Assembly (NCBI RefSeq): GCF_003573695.1
Contig: NW_020639929.1
Coordinates: forward strand, 3,624,406-3,688,405
DNA length: 64,000 nucleotides
Source: Papaver somniferum
Taxonomy: Eukaryota > Streptophyta > Magnoliopsida > Ranunculales > Papaveraceae
Reading direction: 5' to 3'
In this document: piece after piece, positions 21,792 through 32,724 of the stretch
Layout of the letters: every line of letters begins with the position of its first letter
How positions within the stretch are numbered: position 1 is the first letter of the stretch
Position numbers and translations under genes: made by a program
Notes under the pieces: generated by a model
Databases searched by the model: none
The model's input: the letters and a program-made list of their open reading frames with translations, nothing else
What the model was told of the DNA's origin: nothing

Positions 21792-24491
21792 ATGGAAAAG
21801 ACGCAGGAAGCAGGAAAATCCAAAGCTTTGTCAAAAGAAACACCCAGGACAACCCCGATCATCACCCGAAGCAAGCAGAAAGGAGATAAAGCTAAAATGA
21901 CCAATCGAAGGCAAGATACTGCAGAAATCACTTCACCCATGAACGCTAATTCAGTTGCAGCGGCGGCTCTCAGAGCAGCAACGATAAAGTACGGGGAGGC
22001 TGCGGTAGTCCCGAAGGCTGCGGAGGCTAGCAATACCTTCGCCATGAGTCAACTTAATCAACCAAGAGAAAGGGTGGATGAATCCAGAACATTCCAACCC
22101 GCGCACCTTCTAACCTTTGGAATGCCGCTAACAAATAATCAGAATCAAACCATACCGGCGGCTCTGGCACCGCAGAGGGGCGCTCACTCCAATTTGGAAA
22201 CACCAGCAACCGAAGCTGAACCCCTGCCACCTTTAGTACATACCATGGAGGAGGGCGGCACCACGGCTGTAGCGGCACGCGCTGGGACTCCCAATCAGGG
22301 GTCCAACCAATCACACCGACTAATGGCTGAGCTTGAGGAACTGAGGAAGAACCAGCAGGTTTACGCAGAAGCTGTAACTCTGTTGGCCAGAGAAAATCAA
22401 GATTTAAAGGAGCGGATTGCTCTAAGCACGAAGACCAACCAACAACTTGATGAAGCAAGCTCCAAAGCACCAGAGCCAAACCAAGACTGTAGAGTCGTCC
22501 TAGCGGCTACTGAAGACGCGACAAGGAGACGTAGCGTATCCGACCCGGATTATGACGATGGAGAGTCAGACGGTAATGAGCTGAAGAATTTAGAGCACCA
22601 ACGCGCAATGGAGGAACTACGAGATGAGATGATGGCAGAGATCAGGCAATTAAAAAATAAACAAGGTGGGGGAAGGTTAGAAGAGGTCATGAGAGAAGCT
22701 AACTCCACGCCCTTAACGCATCGCTTGGCCAACACCCCTATTCCACTGAAATGCCCTGTCCCGACGTTCGAATGCTATGATGGATCCAGCGACCCTGCTG
22801 CACATGTTCGGTACTACAACCGTGTCTTATCTAGATGGGGTCAGAACGACGCCGTACTCTGTAGATACTTCCCGTCAAGCCTGAAGGGATCGGCGTTATC
22901 ATGGTTTGATAATCTGCCACCAAACTCCATCCACTCATACGACCAACTCGCAGAGAAATTCTTAAGAACATACATGTACAACAAGACTGTAAACACCGGG
23001 ATGGATAAGCTCTTTTCACTAGCAATTGGCTACAAGGAAACCACGAGGGAGTACACAAACAGATGGCATAATATCTGCCAAGCCATAGGGGGCGTGGACC
23101 CAGTGGTAAGCATCAACTGCTACAAATGGGGCTTAGACCGAATGAGTCCCCTATTTGTTGAAATTCACGGGAGCGTGCCCAAGACAGAAGGAGATCTCCG
23201 AATAATTATCGAGAAGCACGCTCGACTTGAAGAAATTCAACGGGAAAACCCGAGGGCATATCCGCAGAGGTCTCACCGCACCAATTCAGCGGAACAAACC
23301 AATGGGGCCAAAAGGGGTTGCTCAGATGAGAGACCTCACGAAGATAGGAAGGAACGGAGGGATGAACGAAGAACAGGCGACCGAAAATTCGAAGATCAAG
23401 TTTACACGAAACTCAACGCTAGCTATGCTCGTATCCTACGAGAGATCAAAGGGAGGGAAAACTTAGAGTGGCCATGGTCTAAGGGAAAGCAGCCCCCGAG
23501 ATCCGAGAAGTCTAAAGATTACTGTGAGTATCACTGTTTCAACGGACACCAGACCGAAAAATGCAAGAACCTTAAAATAATGATCCAAAAATTAATTGAT
23601 GCGGGAGAGCTCAAACATTACATACGAAAGGAGGTTACCGAGGACAGATCCAAACGAACCAAACCAGTCCAACATCCGGAAGAAAACCGAACAATCAACA
23701 CCATCTCGTGTTCCGAAGCCACAGGACCCTCACTCACAGCGCAGATTGGAAAAAGGTTACGGAAGCAATTCGAAGACCGCTGCGAGTTATATAAGGTCTA
23801 TGGGATAGCGGTGGACGAACACGAAGAATGGATGGAATCTCCTATCATCTTCGATGCCGAGGATATCGAAGAAGATATGGAAGACCATAACGATCCCTTG
23901 GTCCTAACATTACCAGTAGATGGATGTAACCTCAAAAAGATCCTCATAGACGGGGGAAGCTCTGTAAATGTCCTATTCTATGATGCATTCAAACGGATGA
24001 AGCTCCATGATGAACAGTTGATGACCTCTTATCACACCATCTACGGATTCAATGGAGCAGCCACGAAGCCCTTTGGAGACATCGTGTTACAGGTTAACGC
24101 AGGGCCCATGAAACTGGATACCCGATTCAGTGTGGTGGACACCCCTTCCCCCTACAACGCCATTATTGGACGACAATGGGTACACAAGCTCAAAGGAGTT
24201 GCGGCAACATACCACCAATACCTCAGATTTCCAACACTTGAGGGAATAATGGAGATCAAGGGAGATAGAATCGCTACGCGAGAGTGCCAGGACACTCAGG
24301 ATCGTATCAACAATGAGCAAGAAGAGCAGCGAAAAATCCGAAGAGCAAGAAATCAAGAAACCGCGAAAGAGAAAGCCGTAGACCTATTCCTTAAGGAAAC
24401 TACAGGAAAAGGCTTGACGAAAGATGGTAATGTCCAAGGCTCGGAAACAAGTACCTCAACAACCAGCGAAGAGCAGAAACACGCTAAATAG
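21792..24491 (+). CDS. Gag-protease polyprotein of the Tat Gypsy element
   Basis: About 899 residues from the ATG at 21792 to a UAG at 24489-24491. Residues ~175-220 form a short coiled coil (LMAELEELRKN...). Residues ~320-480 are the retrotransposon gag domain (CPVPTFECYDGSSDPAAHVR ... LKGSALSWFDNLPP ... EKHARLEE). A CCHC-like knuckle typical of Tat gag (CEYHCFNGHQTEKC) lies near residue 577. An aspartic protease follows near residue 700-800 with the active-site motif LIDGGSSVNVLFYD at ~717. The protein forms the cytoplasmic particle and supplies the protease. No frameshift or internal stop is present. Pol follows in the same frame, so pol is probably made as a readthrough fusion. The GTG just before the ATG is not the start. 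Confidence 0.93.
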   Translation: MEKTQEAGKSKALSKETPRTTPIITRSKQKGDKAKMTNRRQDTAEITSPMNANSVAAAALRAATIKYGEAAVVPKAAEASNTFAMSQLNQPRERVDESRTFQPAHLLTFGMPLTNNQNQTIPAALAPQRGAHSNLETPATEAEPLPPLVHTMEEGGTTAVAARAGTPNQGSNQSHRLMAELEELRKNQQVYAEAVTLLARENQDLKERIALSTKTNQQLDEASSKAPEPNQDCRVVLAATEDATRRRSVSDPDYDDGESDGNELKNLEHQRAMEELRDEMMAEIRQLKNKQGGGRLEEVMREANSTPLTHRLANTPIPLKCPVPTFECYDGSSDPAAHVRYYNRVLSRWGQNDAVLCRYFPSSLKGSALSWFDNLPPNSIHSYDQLAEKFLRTYMYNKTVNTGMDKLFSLAIGYKETTREYTNRWHNICQAIGGVDPVVSINCYKWGLDRMSPLFVEIHGSVPKTEGDLRIIIEKHARLEEIQRENPRAYPQRSHRTNSAEQTNGAKRGCSDERPHEDRKERRDERRTGDRKFEDQVYTKLNASYARILREIKGRENLEWPWSKGKQPPRSEKSKDYCEYHCFNGHQTEKCKNLKIMIQKLIDAGELKHYIRKEVTEDRSKRTKPVQHPEENRTINTISCSEATGPSLTAQIGKRLRKQFEDRCELYKVYGIAVDEHEEWMESPIIFDAEDIEEDMEDHNDPLVLTLPVDGCNLKKILIDGGSSVNVLFYDAFKRMKLHDEQLMTSYHTIYGFNGAATKPFGDIVLQVNAGPMKLDTRFSVVDTPSPYNAIIGRQWVHKLKGVAATYHQYLRFPTLEGIMEIKGDRIATRECQDTQDRINNEQEEQRKIRRARNQETAKEKAVDLFLKETTGKGLTKDGNVQGSETSTSTTSEEQKHAK

Positions 24492-24500
24492 CAATTAAAG
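24486..24500 (+). promoter_or_regulatory. Stop-codon readthrough site UAG-CAA-UUA between gag-pro and pol
   Basis: The gag-pro stop is followed by CAA-TTA (24489-24497) and pol continues in the same frame without another stop for over 1,000 codons. UAG-CAA-UUA is the well-known type I leaky context (CAR-YYA after the stop) of tobamovirus replicase genes. Placement exactly at the protease-pol boundary makes programmed readthrough a better explanation than a chance mutation, though a mutation cannot be excluded from one copy. Confidence 0.7.
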
Positions 24501-27500
24501 AGCGCCCCAGTCCTCGGAAACCCGAAGCCTGTGTTCACACCAGTAGAACCCGTAAAGGAAATCAACATAGGAACGGAAGAAGACCCGAAGATGGTCAAAA
24601 TTGGGACCATCATGGACGAAGGAAGAGAACATTCCTTAACCAAATTACTTAAGGAATATGCGGATGTGTTCGCGTGGAAGTTAGGAGATATGCCGGGGAT
24701 TGACCCAAAAGTAATCCAACATGAACTACGCATCAAACCGGGCACTCCCCCGTCCAGGCAGAAAATACGAAAAGTGGCTCCAGAATATCATGAGGCGGTA
24801 GAAACAGAACTTCGGAAGCTACTAGATGCAGGATTTATCAAGGAAGTCAAGTACCCTACCTGGATCTCCAACATGGTCATTGTTCCTAAGAAAAATGGAG
24901 GGGTTAGAATATGCATCGACTTTACTAATCTCAACAAGGCATGTCCAAAGGACAGCTATCCCCTGCCGAGCATAAATCAACTGGTTGAAGCAGTTGAAGG
25001 GTACGAAGAGCTATCGTTCATGGACGGATATTCTGGTTATAACCAAGTAGCCCTGGCAGAAGAAGATCAGCCACACACAGCGTTCTATACCCCACATGGC
25101 CTTTATTGCTATACCGGAATGCCTTTCGGGCTCCGAAACGCAGGGGCAACATACCAAAGGATGGTCGATGCTATCTTCAAGCCATGGATTGGAGGAACCC
25201 TAGAAGTCTACGTGGACGACATGCTCGTCAAAAGCAAGCTGCGTAAAAATCACCACCAGGACCTGAGGAATATCTTCGAAGCAATGAGACAGCATCACAT
25301 GAAAGTGAATCCGGAGAAATGTACTTTCGGTGTCACCTCGGGGAAGTTCCTCGGGTATCTGGTGATGAAAAGGGGCATCGAGGTAGACCCAGCGAAGATT
25401 CAAGCCATAGTAGAGATGCCGTCCCCAAAGAATCTGAAGGAAGTACAGAAGCTCAATGGGTCCAAAGCAGCGTTGGGCAGATTTATTGCACGGTCTTCGG
25501 ACAAATGCAAACATTTCTTCAATATTCTTAAAAAAGGGAGCAGGTTCGAATGGACCGCCGAATGCGAGGAAGCATTCCAAAAAATCAAAGAACATCTAGC
25601 TTCAATCCCGATCCTGCAGAAGCCAGACCCTGATGAAGTTTTGGCACTGTACATAGCAGCAACGGAGGACGCAGTCAGCGCGGTATTAGTCAAAAACAAT
25701 ACAAAGGTAGAACAGCCTATCTATTACGTCATCAAGACACTCAATTCTGCGGAAAGAAATTATACTAAGATTGAACAACTCATCCTCGCACTGGTATGGG
25801 CTACCCAAAAACTGAGAACCTACTTCCTAACTCACCTCGTCAGGGTACCATGCAAAGCACCATTGGAAGCAGTCCTCAAAAGCACGGCAAAAGTGGTCCG
25901 AATAGCCAAATGGAACACCCATCTGGACCAATTCAACATCATTCATGAAATTCAACATTCTCAGAAGTCCCAAGTGCTGGCAGATTTCTTAGCAGACCTC
26001 CCCCTTGACAACGACGAAGAGATTAAGGGAATACCAGAAGCCGAGGAAGAAATCAAGGATCCAATGGATATCCTCGAACCTGCGAGTCATAGACAATGGG
26101 AAGTCTTTGTCGACGGATCTAAAAATAAGGAAGGAGCAGGAATAGGTATTGTCATTATCACCCCAACTGGAGAAAGGATTATACAGGCACTTAGATTGGA
26201 ATTCAAAGAGCATACCAACAACATTGTTGAATACGAAGTTGTCGTACATGCCCTACGTATAATAATAGAGATGGGGGTAACCGATGTAAGGCTGACAAGT
26301 GATTCGCAGCTTGTCATACGACAAATAGGGCTCGAGTATAATGTGTACGATGACACCCTTTCAGCTTACATGGCCTTGGTCCAAACATTGGCATCACAAA
26401 TCCCGAACATTAAGTTCCGGCACTTATGCAGAAGGGACCTCAGGCACGCGGATGCCCTAGCATATATATCATCCATGCTGAGGGATAAAAATGCCGAAGG
26501 TATTAAAATAGCAAGGGTATACGAGCCTTCGATTGCATCTCAATTCTCCTTCGCTACCAATCAAGATGTGATGGAAGAAAATATCGAAGACCAGGTAGGA
26601 GAAGACATCCATAATGACTTTGATGAAGAGGACATCCTGTCAAGAGCAAATCAAGATGAAGACTTCAGCAACGAAGATGACTGGAGGGTGACAATACATG
26701 CCTTTCTCGAAAAAGGAAGCTTACCTGCGGATCGGAAACAAGCTAGGAAGATGCTCTCCAAAGTGGGAAGATATGATCTTCGGGAGGGGGTCCTGTATAG
26801 GAAATCCTTCATTGGACCATTACTACGCTGCTTGACCCGGAAAGAGGGGCATCGAATTCTAAATGATATCCATTATGGTGACGCGGGGAATCATAGCGGC
26901 ATGAGATCACTAGCTGACAAAGCAAAAACGCAAGGATATTACTGGCCGACAATGATACAAGATGCCGCGAGGATGTCCCGACGATGTGAAGAATGTCAGC
27001 GCTTCGCGAAAAAAATTCACGCGCCGGCAACAATGTTAAACTCTGTCGATAGCCCGTGGCCATTTGCAAAATGGGGCGTAGACATCGTCGGGCCTTTCAT
27101 CGAAGGATCAGGGAAGAGACGATTTTTGATAGTAGCCACGGACTACTTCATTAAATGGGTGGAGGCTAAGGCCTTGGCCAGGATCAGAGACGCGGATGTG
27201 TTCACTTTCATATTCCAGAACATCATTTGCAGATTTGGTATACCTGCTGAAATTGTATCTGATAACGGCAAGCAATTACAGGGAAAAAATATAGACATGC
27301 TCTTCGACACTTTCAAAATAAGAAAGAACAAGTCCACCCCCATATACCCTCAAAGCAACGGACAAGCGGAAGCTACCAACAAGACCCTCGCCCTTATACT
27401 CAAAAAACAATTAGACGAGCATAAGGGAAGATGGTGCGAACAACTGCACAATGTCTTATGGGCATACAGGACAACACGAAGATCCGCTACCGGGGAATCC

Positions 27501-27578
27501 CCGTTTCTTCTAACTTATGGAACTGAAGCAGTCATACCTACGGAAATCCTCATGCCAACCACGAAGACCGAAGCTTAG
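24492..27578 (+). CDS. Pol polyprotein: reverse transcriptase, RNase H, aRNase H, integrase
   Basis: In frame with gag-pro after the leaky UAG; the first in-frame GTG at 24531 is not needed as a start. Reverse transcriptase covers ~24860-25380, with CIDFTNLNKACPKDSYPLP, TGMPFGLRNAGATYQR and the catalytic YVDDMLVKS at ~25207. The first RNase H follows (~25540-25990, ALYIAATEDAVSAVLV). A second, plant Tat-type aRNase H lies at ~26095-26470 (VFVDGSKNKEGAGIG, NNIVEYE, SDSQLVIRQI). Integrase begins with an HHCC finger at ~26870-27000 (HYGDAGNHSG ... RRCEECQRF) and has the DDE residues in GVDIVGPF, SDNGKQ and GQAEATNK. It stops at a UAG at 27576-27578 inside the integrase region. The next 600 bases continue the same frame, so this second UAG looks like a true inactivating mutation. 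Confidence 0.93.
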   Translation, partial: QLKSAPVLGNPKPVFTPVEPVKEINIGTEEDPKMVKIGTIMDEGREHSLTKLLKEYADVFAWKLGDMPGIDPKVIQHELRIKPGTPPSRQKIRKVAPEYHEAVETELRKLLDAGFIKEVKYPTWISNMVIVPKKNGGVRICIDFTNLNKACPKDSYPLPSINQLVEAVEGYEELSFMDGYSGYNQVALAEEDQPHTAFYTPHGLYCYTGMPFGLRNAGATYQRMVDAIFKPWIGGTLEVYVDDMLVKSKLRKNHHQDLRNIFEAMRQHHMKVNPEKCTFGVTSGKFLGYLVMKRGIEVDPAKIQAIVEMPSPKNLKEVQKLNGSKAALGRFIARSSDKCKHFFNILKKGSRFEWTAECEEAFQKIKEHLASIPILQKPDPDEVLALYIAATEDAVSAVLVKNNTKVEQPIYYVIKTLNSAERNYTKIEQLILALVWATQKLRTYFLTHLVRVPCKAPLEAVLKSTAKVVRIAKWNTHLDQFNIIHEIQHSQKSQVLADFLADLPLDNDEEIKGIPEAEEEIKDPMDILEPASHRQWEVFVDGSKNKEGAGIGIVIITPTGERIIQALRLEFKEHTNNIVEYEVVVHALRIIIEMGVTDVRLTSDSQLVIRQIGLEYNVYDDTLSAYMALVQTLASQIPNIKFRHLCRRDLRHADALAYISSMLRDKNAEGIKIARVYEPSIASQFSFATNQDVMEENIEDQVGEDIHNDFDEEDILSRANQDEDFSNEDDWRVTIHAFLEKGSLPADRKQARKMLSKVGRYDLREGVLYRKSFIGPLLRCLTRKEGHRILNDIHYGDAGNHSGMRSLADKAKTQGYYWPTMIQDAARMSRRCEECQRFAKKIHAPATMLNSVDSPWPFAKWGVDIVGPFIEGSGKRRFLIVATDYFIKWVEAKALARIRDADVFTFIFQNIICRFGIPAEIVSDNGKQLQGKNIDMLFDTFKIRKNKSTPIYPQSNGQAEATNKTLALILKKQLDEHKGRWCEQLHNVLWAYRTTRRSATGESPFLLTYGTEAVIPTEILMPTTKTEA

Positions 27579-28211
27579 GAGAAAAACCTCACAACAGATA
27601 TGATGTTAGAAAGGTTGGACGACTTGGAAGGAAGAAGGGAAGTAGCATTGCAAAAGATGGAAAATTATCAACGAAGACTAGCAAGGGAGTACAACAAAAA
27701 GGTAAAGCTACGGAATTTTGTAGAGGGACAGTATGTGTTGAGAACAATCCCACGGTATCAGCAAGAAAAGAAATGGGGAAAGTTAGCACCTACATGGGGA
27801 GGACCTTTTATGATCCACGACATTGCGGGTAACGGTTCCTACTACCTTCGTAATCTAAAAGGCGAGGTCCTCCGGCATCCTTGGAATGCTAAATGGCTCA
27901 AACCATACTTCCCATATAAGCAACGCAGATTTGAATCTGCTTGGAGTGTACCAGAAGAAGAAGGGAGCCTGACCGCTCCACATGTTTCTATCTCTGGAAG
28001 AGGAATTGCAAACCTCAACTTATCAATCAAACAAGCTTTCAAATTATCAAGTCAGTGGAATCTACCTACAATATTGGGGAAAGTAGTTAATCTACAATCT
28101 CTCAGGGCTCCCCCATCAGTGTCCATAAGTGTAGGACCAGGGGGAAGGCACCCAGCAGAAAGAGATACCCAACCAATCTTAAGGCAACGGGTCGACGGAA
28201 TGGGTGCGTAA
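27579..28211 (+). CDS. C-terminal integrase tail, cut off by a premature UAG
   Basis: The frame continues that of pol. It gives LDDLEGRREVALQKMENYQR, then QYVLRTIPRYQQEKKWGKLA and PTWGGPFMIHDIAGNGSYYL, the usual integrase C-terminal domain of plant Gypsy elements (Q...YYN..V..R.F..GDLVLR and W.GPY.V). The last ~90 residues are low-complexity. The TAG separating it from pol is followed by GAGAAA, not a readthrough context. Without it the full pol would end at the TAA at 28209. Confidence 0.85.
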   Translation, partial: EKNLTTDMMLERLDDLEGRREVALQKMENYQRRLAREYNKKVKLRNFVEGQYVLRTIPRYQQEKKWGKLAPTWGGPFMIHDIAGNGSYYLRNLKGEVLRHPWNAKWLKPYFPYKQRRFESAWSVPEEEGSLTAPHVSISGRGIANLNLSIKQAFKLSSQWNLPTILGKVVNLQSLRAPPSVSISVGPGGRHPAERDTQPILRQRVDGMGA

Positions 28212-28589
28212 ATATTTTAATCCCATATCCTAAAACGTTGCCCCGGCCCCCACCGTCTGGGAATCCTCTGGCCCAGGATTCGCCAGTGGGGTGACAGGTC
28301 TCAAGACGATCACGAAGGTACCTTCCTTCAGTATCGCACTCAAAAACACTTAAAAACTTTTGTTTTGTTTTTTCACAAATACCTAAAATAAAAACAAAAC
28401 AACATTGTAGGTATATCAAGAAGAGGATTCATTTCATAAAGGGTGATTACAAGAAGTGAAAGGCCAAAGTCAAGGATACACAATCAAAAAATATTCCTTT
28501 TACAGGATCATCAGCAAAAAATATCCTTGTTACATGATTACAAAAAGTATAATGATGCCGCGGATCCTACAAAACGCTGCGATCTCTAC
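28212..28589. other. Spacer between pol and the convergent antisense gene
   Basis: It holds the probable 3' untranslated region of the antisense gene. On the minus strand T-rich and ATGAAATGAATCC sequences near 28430-28450 would suit polyadenylation. I saw no coding frame. Sense pol and the antisense gene therefore converge here. Confidence 0.55.
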
Positions 28590-31500
28590 CTAAGTGGCGG
28601 CCCCATCGGCAGGATTATTCCGAAGACTTGATGGGACGCTCCCACCAGAAGAGGGGCCCGAGGATCTGGGCAAGGCAGAAGGAACGGGACGACGAGGATA
28701 GTTCTTCACGAGACCATGTTCATTCCTTAGGCCAAGTTCTATCCTCTCCAGCATCTTGTTCGTCTCCTCAGCCAATTGACAACGAGCCTTGTGTTTAATA
28801 ACTGTTGTCCGCTGTTGGGCTTGGGATAATAACGAAGATAGCCGATTCACTTCTCTAGAAGCAGCACCAACGGCCTCCTCGCGGGTTGCTGTTAAATTCT
28901 TGAAGTGATTGGTCTGTTCTTCCTGTTGCGCTAAGGAAGATTGAGCCTTTTCAAGTTTTTCATTTGTGACGCGAAGGCGTCCCTCGAGCTCTGAAAAAGA
29001 CAACACCACGGAGTTAGCGTAGAAAAAAAACAAGGTCACACTCGATGAAATGGGATTATACCTTCGACACAAGCCGAAGCCTCTTCATACTCATTAACAA
29101 CCGCATCTCGCGCTTCATCAAGATGATCATATTCCGCGGATAATTTCTTATAGTCTAGTTGAAGGTTGGTGAGAGTAAATTGACAGGCATCTAATTCTAC
29201 CTGCTTCATCGAGTCCATATGACGAAGGTGGTCGACCTCTTTATTTATCTCTGAGACCCCTTTGTTGAGTCTGTACATGCACACTTCGAGATTCCTCTCA
29301 GACTCAGGATGACGAGCTACGTCGGCACGAGACGCGGAAAGAGCATTGCTGAGAGCGTAGACTTCAGCACGAGCATCATCTCTTTCTCTGGAAAGACAGA
29401 GCATATTATCCTGGACCCCTGAAAGAGGAATGGATCGAGCCGTCTGTAATTCTTCTTCCAACAGCTGAATCCTAGATTCCAACAAGGAAGTGCGCTCACA
29501 GGCTTCCCGCAGATTATCACGGGTCCACAGCAGTGTGCCATTAAATAAAGCACGATCATGGTTGTACAGATTTTGCATGTCGACCATATGAACATGCCGC
29601 GCGCGCCGTACCTCAGCCCGAGCATCCCATTTCTTAGCTTCACTCTTAATTTTCTCAACCAAATCTCTAATACGAGATTTTTGCCGAACTCTTTCGTTTC
29701 GAAGCCATATCATCTCGGGGACGCCACCCACTGGAGATAGGGTGGGGAGACTCAGACAGAACAACTAAGAGATAAAAGAATGACGACATACGGCGAGGGA
29801 AAAGAACCAAACCTGTGAAAGTGGAAACTTGGCTACGAGTTTGCTCTAACTCAGCGCGCACTGCAACAAGTTCTGAACGAAGATCAGCCTCTGCTTCACC
29901 CAGCTTTTCTTTCTCCTTAAGGCTTTTCTTCAGCTCTTCTATTTCCACCTCAGCCGCAGATAATTCCTTTTCTCGGTGACGAAGCTTAGCCTCGAGCTTC
30001 AGAGATTTCTCTTTGAAGAACTGATACAGCACGTGGTTACAATGCTCGCTCCTCATCATCTACACATCAAGATGACAAAACATTATTTCACCGAAGCGTC
30101 TGATCGTCACGTAGAAATATGTACGAAAATTTACCTCCAGCACACGCTGCTGCGGAAAGCCATATTGATACCCGTCGGCGATAGCCATCATATCGGCAAC
30201 GGAAGTAGGAGGCTCCGGCACGAGGGTAGCTTCGGGAACAGTCAACCTTTTTCCCCAGGCTTAAGACACCTGCGCCTTAGAAGACATCTCCATCATGCGA
30301 CGGGTATACGCGGTTGATTCCTTTTCCCCAGCAACAACAGGAGCGGGATGAGAGACAAACAGAAGATTCTTTTCCTTAAACCAATCCATGATGGCGTCCT
30401 CACCCTCAGACGTCGGCGACTGGGGAAGACTATCGGCAGGCGCATCAACGACGGATTTTCCTTTCTCTGACACGACCCCCTCAGCACGAATGTTGGCATG
30501 CTCCTCCGCGCCTACATGCACAGCAGGCTCCTCCGCACCAACATCTTCTACAGTAGCATCCCCATTACCATCACCACCAAGAACATCCCAATCATCATTG
30601 GGGGAAAGTAAAGAAAAGTCCTCGGGAAAATCGAGGGCTTCGTCAAAGAACTCCCCCGTGGAATACATCCGATCAAAAGAAAATTCTTGAGAAGTGGGAA
30701 GGGTATCCGCGACATCACCAGCAGGGACGGAAACATCCCCGATGACAACGTCATCAGCCACCACAGCTTTGTTCCTTCCTTCATCACCAGCGTGACCAGC
30801 GAAGACCTCTTCTTCGACATTGATAGGGGAGGTACAAGTACGTTCCTCCCCATCTGTAATCTCGTCCTCAGCAAACTCTTCGTTCACTGGACTAGTAACT
30901 TCTTCTTGGGCTTCAACCTCGCCCATCACCGTAGTAGAAGACTGCTTCGGCCTAATCTTTTTCTTCTTCAATACCTGAAACCAACACCACAAAAAGAATT
31001 ATTTTTCCCGTCTGATGGAAGTTCTAAAAAAGAAGCGCAGCTAGAATCTGCGTACCTGAGCAGCTGAGATATTCTTCGGTGGGAGTATAGCACCGGAACC
31101 ATCCTCCTCGTCTCCCTCTACGACATCCAGGGCATAAGGAAAATTCATTCCCGCAAAGTTCAGACGCCAGGGGCAGAAATCTCCATAGCGAACAGGAGGA
31201 GACTCGCGCGGCTTACTATTCTCGGTAGGCCGCCAACCGCGGGGACCAGGAATCCAACCGTAAGCCCACGGACCAACTATCTCGATAACGGTGGCGTGCC
31301 ACTCGTAGTCATGATCGCGCTTGATCCTCTCTCGCGCGGGGAAGAGTTTCCGACGACTGGACGCCTCCGTGCCAGGAACATACTTCAGCTTGGCATCGCT
31401 GACCTCATTTAACAGACGAATCTCGCCTCGAGGAGCAGGGAGATTCCGAAGGCTGACACTCCACGGCTTGCGATTCCTACTATTGACGTAATCACCGAAG

Positions 31501-32363
31501 GAGTTATTGAAATTCTCAGGAGTATACCATTCCTTCTCCATGGGATTGGGGACGTAACAAGTCATTGACGTTTCCCCCTTACTCCGCAGATAGCATTCCT
31601 TCAGGGCGCGGAGATAATTCCCCGATAGTTGGGATACGGAATGGCTGTGAGTATTGGTGGAAGAACCCTCACGACTAGCGAGCACGTCGTAGTAGAAGGA
31701 ATCACCTGATTTGTACAACGGCAGCATGAGACCAGCTTCGAATGCCTCAACCGTCGTTAACAAATGAAATTCATCGAACTCATACTTGGAGATAAGCTCA
31801 TACGTAATATCATCCTCAGGGGCATAGAAAAGAACCCCGAAGGATTGAAGCTCATGCTTTTCCTTGAATATTTCAAGATCGATATGCTTGAAGGTTACTT
31901 TTTTCCTGCTAACAGAGACACTGCGTATTAAGGGAGCAGCCTCATCCTCCTCGGCGGGGCCGGATGAACTAACGAACGCTTCCGAAGCTTTTCTCTTCAC
32001 GGGGGGATTCTTTGAAGATTCAACCCTAGGAGCTACACCCTTCGTATTCTTCCCTTCAAAAGTTGGAGAAGACCGTAGATGATGCTCGGGCACTAACGAA
32101 CGTAGAGGAGGAATGTCAAAAGCAACAGCGCGGGGCGGAGCCTGCGTACTCCTAGTATCATCACGAGGACGAGCCACTGAGCGATCAAAGACTCTTCGAG
32201 AACCAGATGGAATTATCGGAGGAATCTCTTCCCTAGAGGACGAGGCTTTCGCTCCAGAAGAAACTCGACTCCGACGAACATCATCTTGAGACTCTCGACG
32301 CGGAGGAGATCTCGATAACCCAGAATCAGGAGTCTGATAAGTAGGTCGCGGACGGTCAGACAT
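28590..32363 (-). CDS. Spliced antisense gene inside the Gypsy element (Tat aORF; gypsy-type transposon domain plus coiled coil)
   Basis: Five coding exons: 32363-31056, 30974-30135, 30059-29813, 29730-29062 and 28990-28590. Every intron (81, 75, 82 and 71 nt) begins GT and ends AG, and phases match (0, 0, 1, 1). The joined frame is 3,465 nt, ~1,154 residues. It has one premature TAA at 30263-30261, after which the frame continues normally. Exon 1 is an S/R/P-rich lead followed by a globular region (VEAFEAGLMLPLYK ... SQLSGNYLRALKECYL) that resembles the 'putative gypsy-type transposon' domain of antisense ORFs in Tat elements. Exon 2 is acidic. Exons 3-5 are long heptad-rich coiled coils (KEKSLKLEAKLRHREKELSA, ELEGRLRVTNEKLEKAQSSL). 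The start is ATG at 32363, two bases downstream of a splice acceptor. Function is unknown; such aORFs are a recognised extra of this lineage. Confidence 0.78.
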
Positions 32364-32365
32364 GG

Positions 32366-32661
32366 CTGCGGAAAGAATAAAATCAAGAACAAGTTACACA
32401 CAATCAAAAAACATTACCAAAAATCAACAAACACATCCATAGCAATACAACCACGATAACGTAGCAACCCTAAAATTAGTATACATGCTCAAAATTTCAC
32501 CCTCGAAGTAATGGCTTCCTTAATTTAAGATGAAGAACAGGGGCAAACTAGTATGAAAGCATCAGAAGAAGTTCTTCATCACAAACAAGGAACAACAGTA
32601 GCAGAGAATTCACAAATCAACACAGCATAAAACGGTGGAAATAAAGAAAAGAAAAACTTAC
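32366..32661 (-). other. 5'UTR intron of the antisense gene (putative)
   Basis: On the minus strand GCCG|GTAAGTTTTT at 32661 and TTCTTTCCGCAG|CCATG at 32366 give a 296-nt, T-rich GT-AG intron that ends two bases before the initiator ATG. Leader introns just before the start are common in plant genes and often raise expression. Confidence 0.65.
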
Positions 32662-32724
32662 CGGCAAAAACAGCAGTAGAAGAAACAAACAGGAGAAGCG
32701 GGCGTGGTTAATGCTAAGGTGGAG

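Noticed and set aside
21789..24491. GTG at 21789 and GTG at 24531 as starts of gag-pro and pol
   Set aside because: Plant nuclear genes use ATG; gag-pro has ATG at 21792, and pol is in frame with gag-pro and needs no own start.
30248..30263. A 23-nt intron to skip the TAA in exon 2 of the antisense gene
   Set aside because: The interval is far below the minimum size of plant introns; a nonsense mutation is simpler because the frame continues unchanged.
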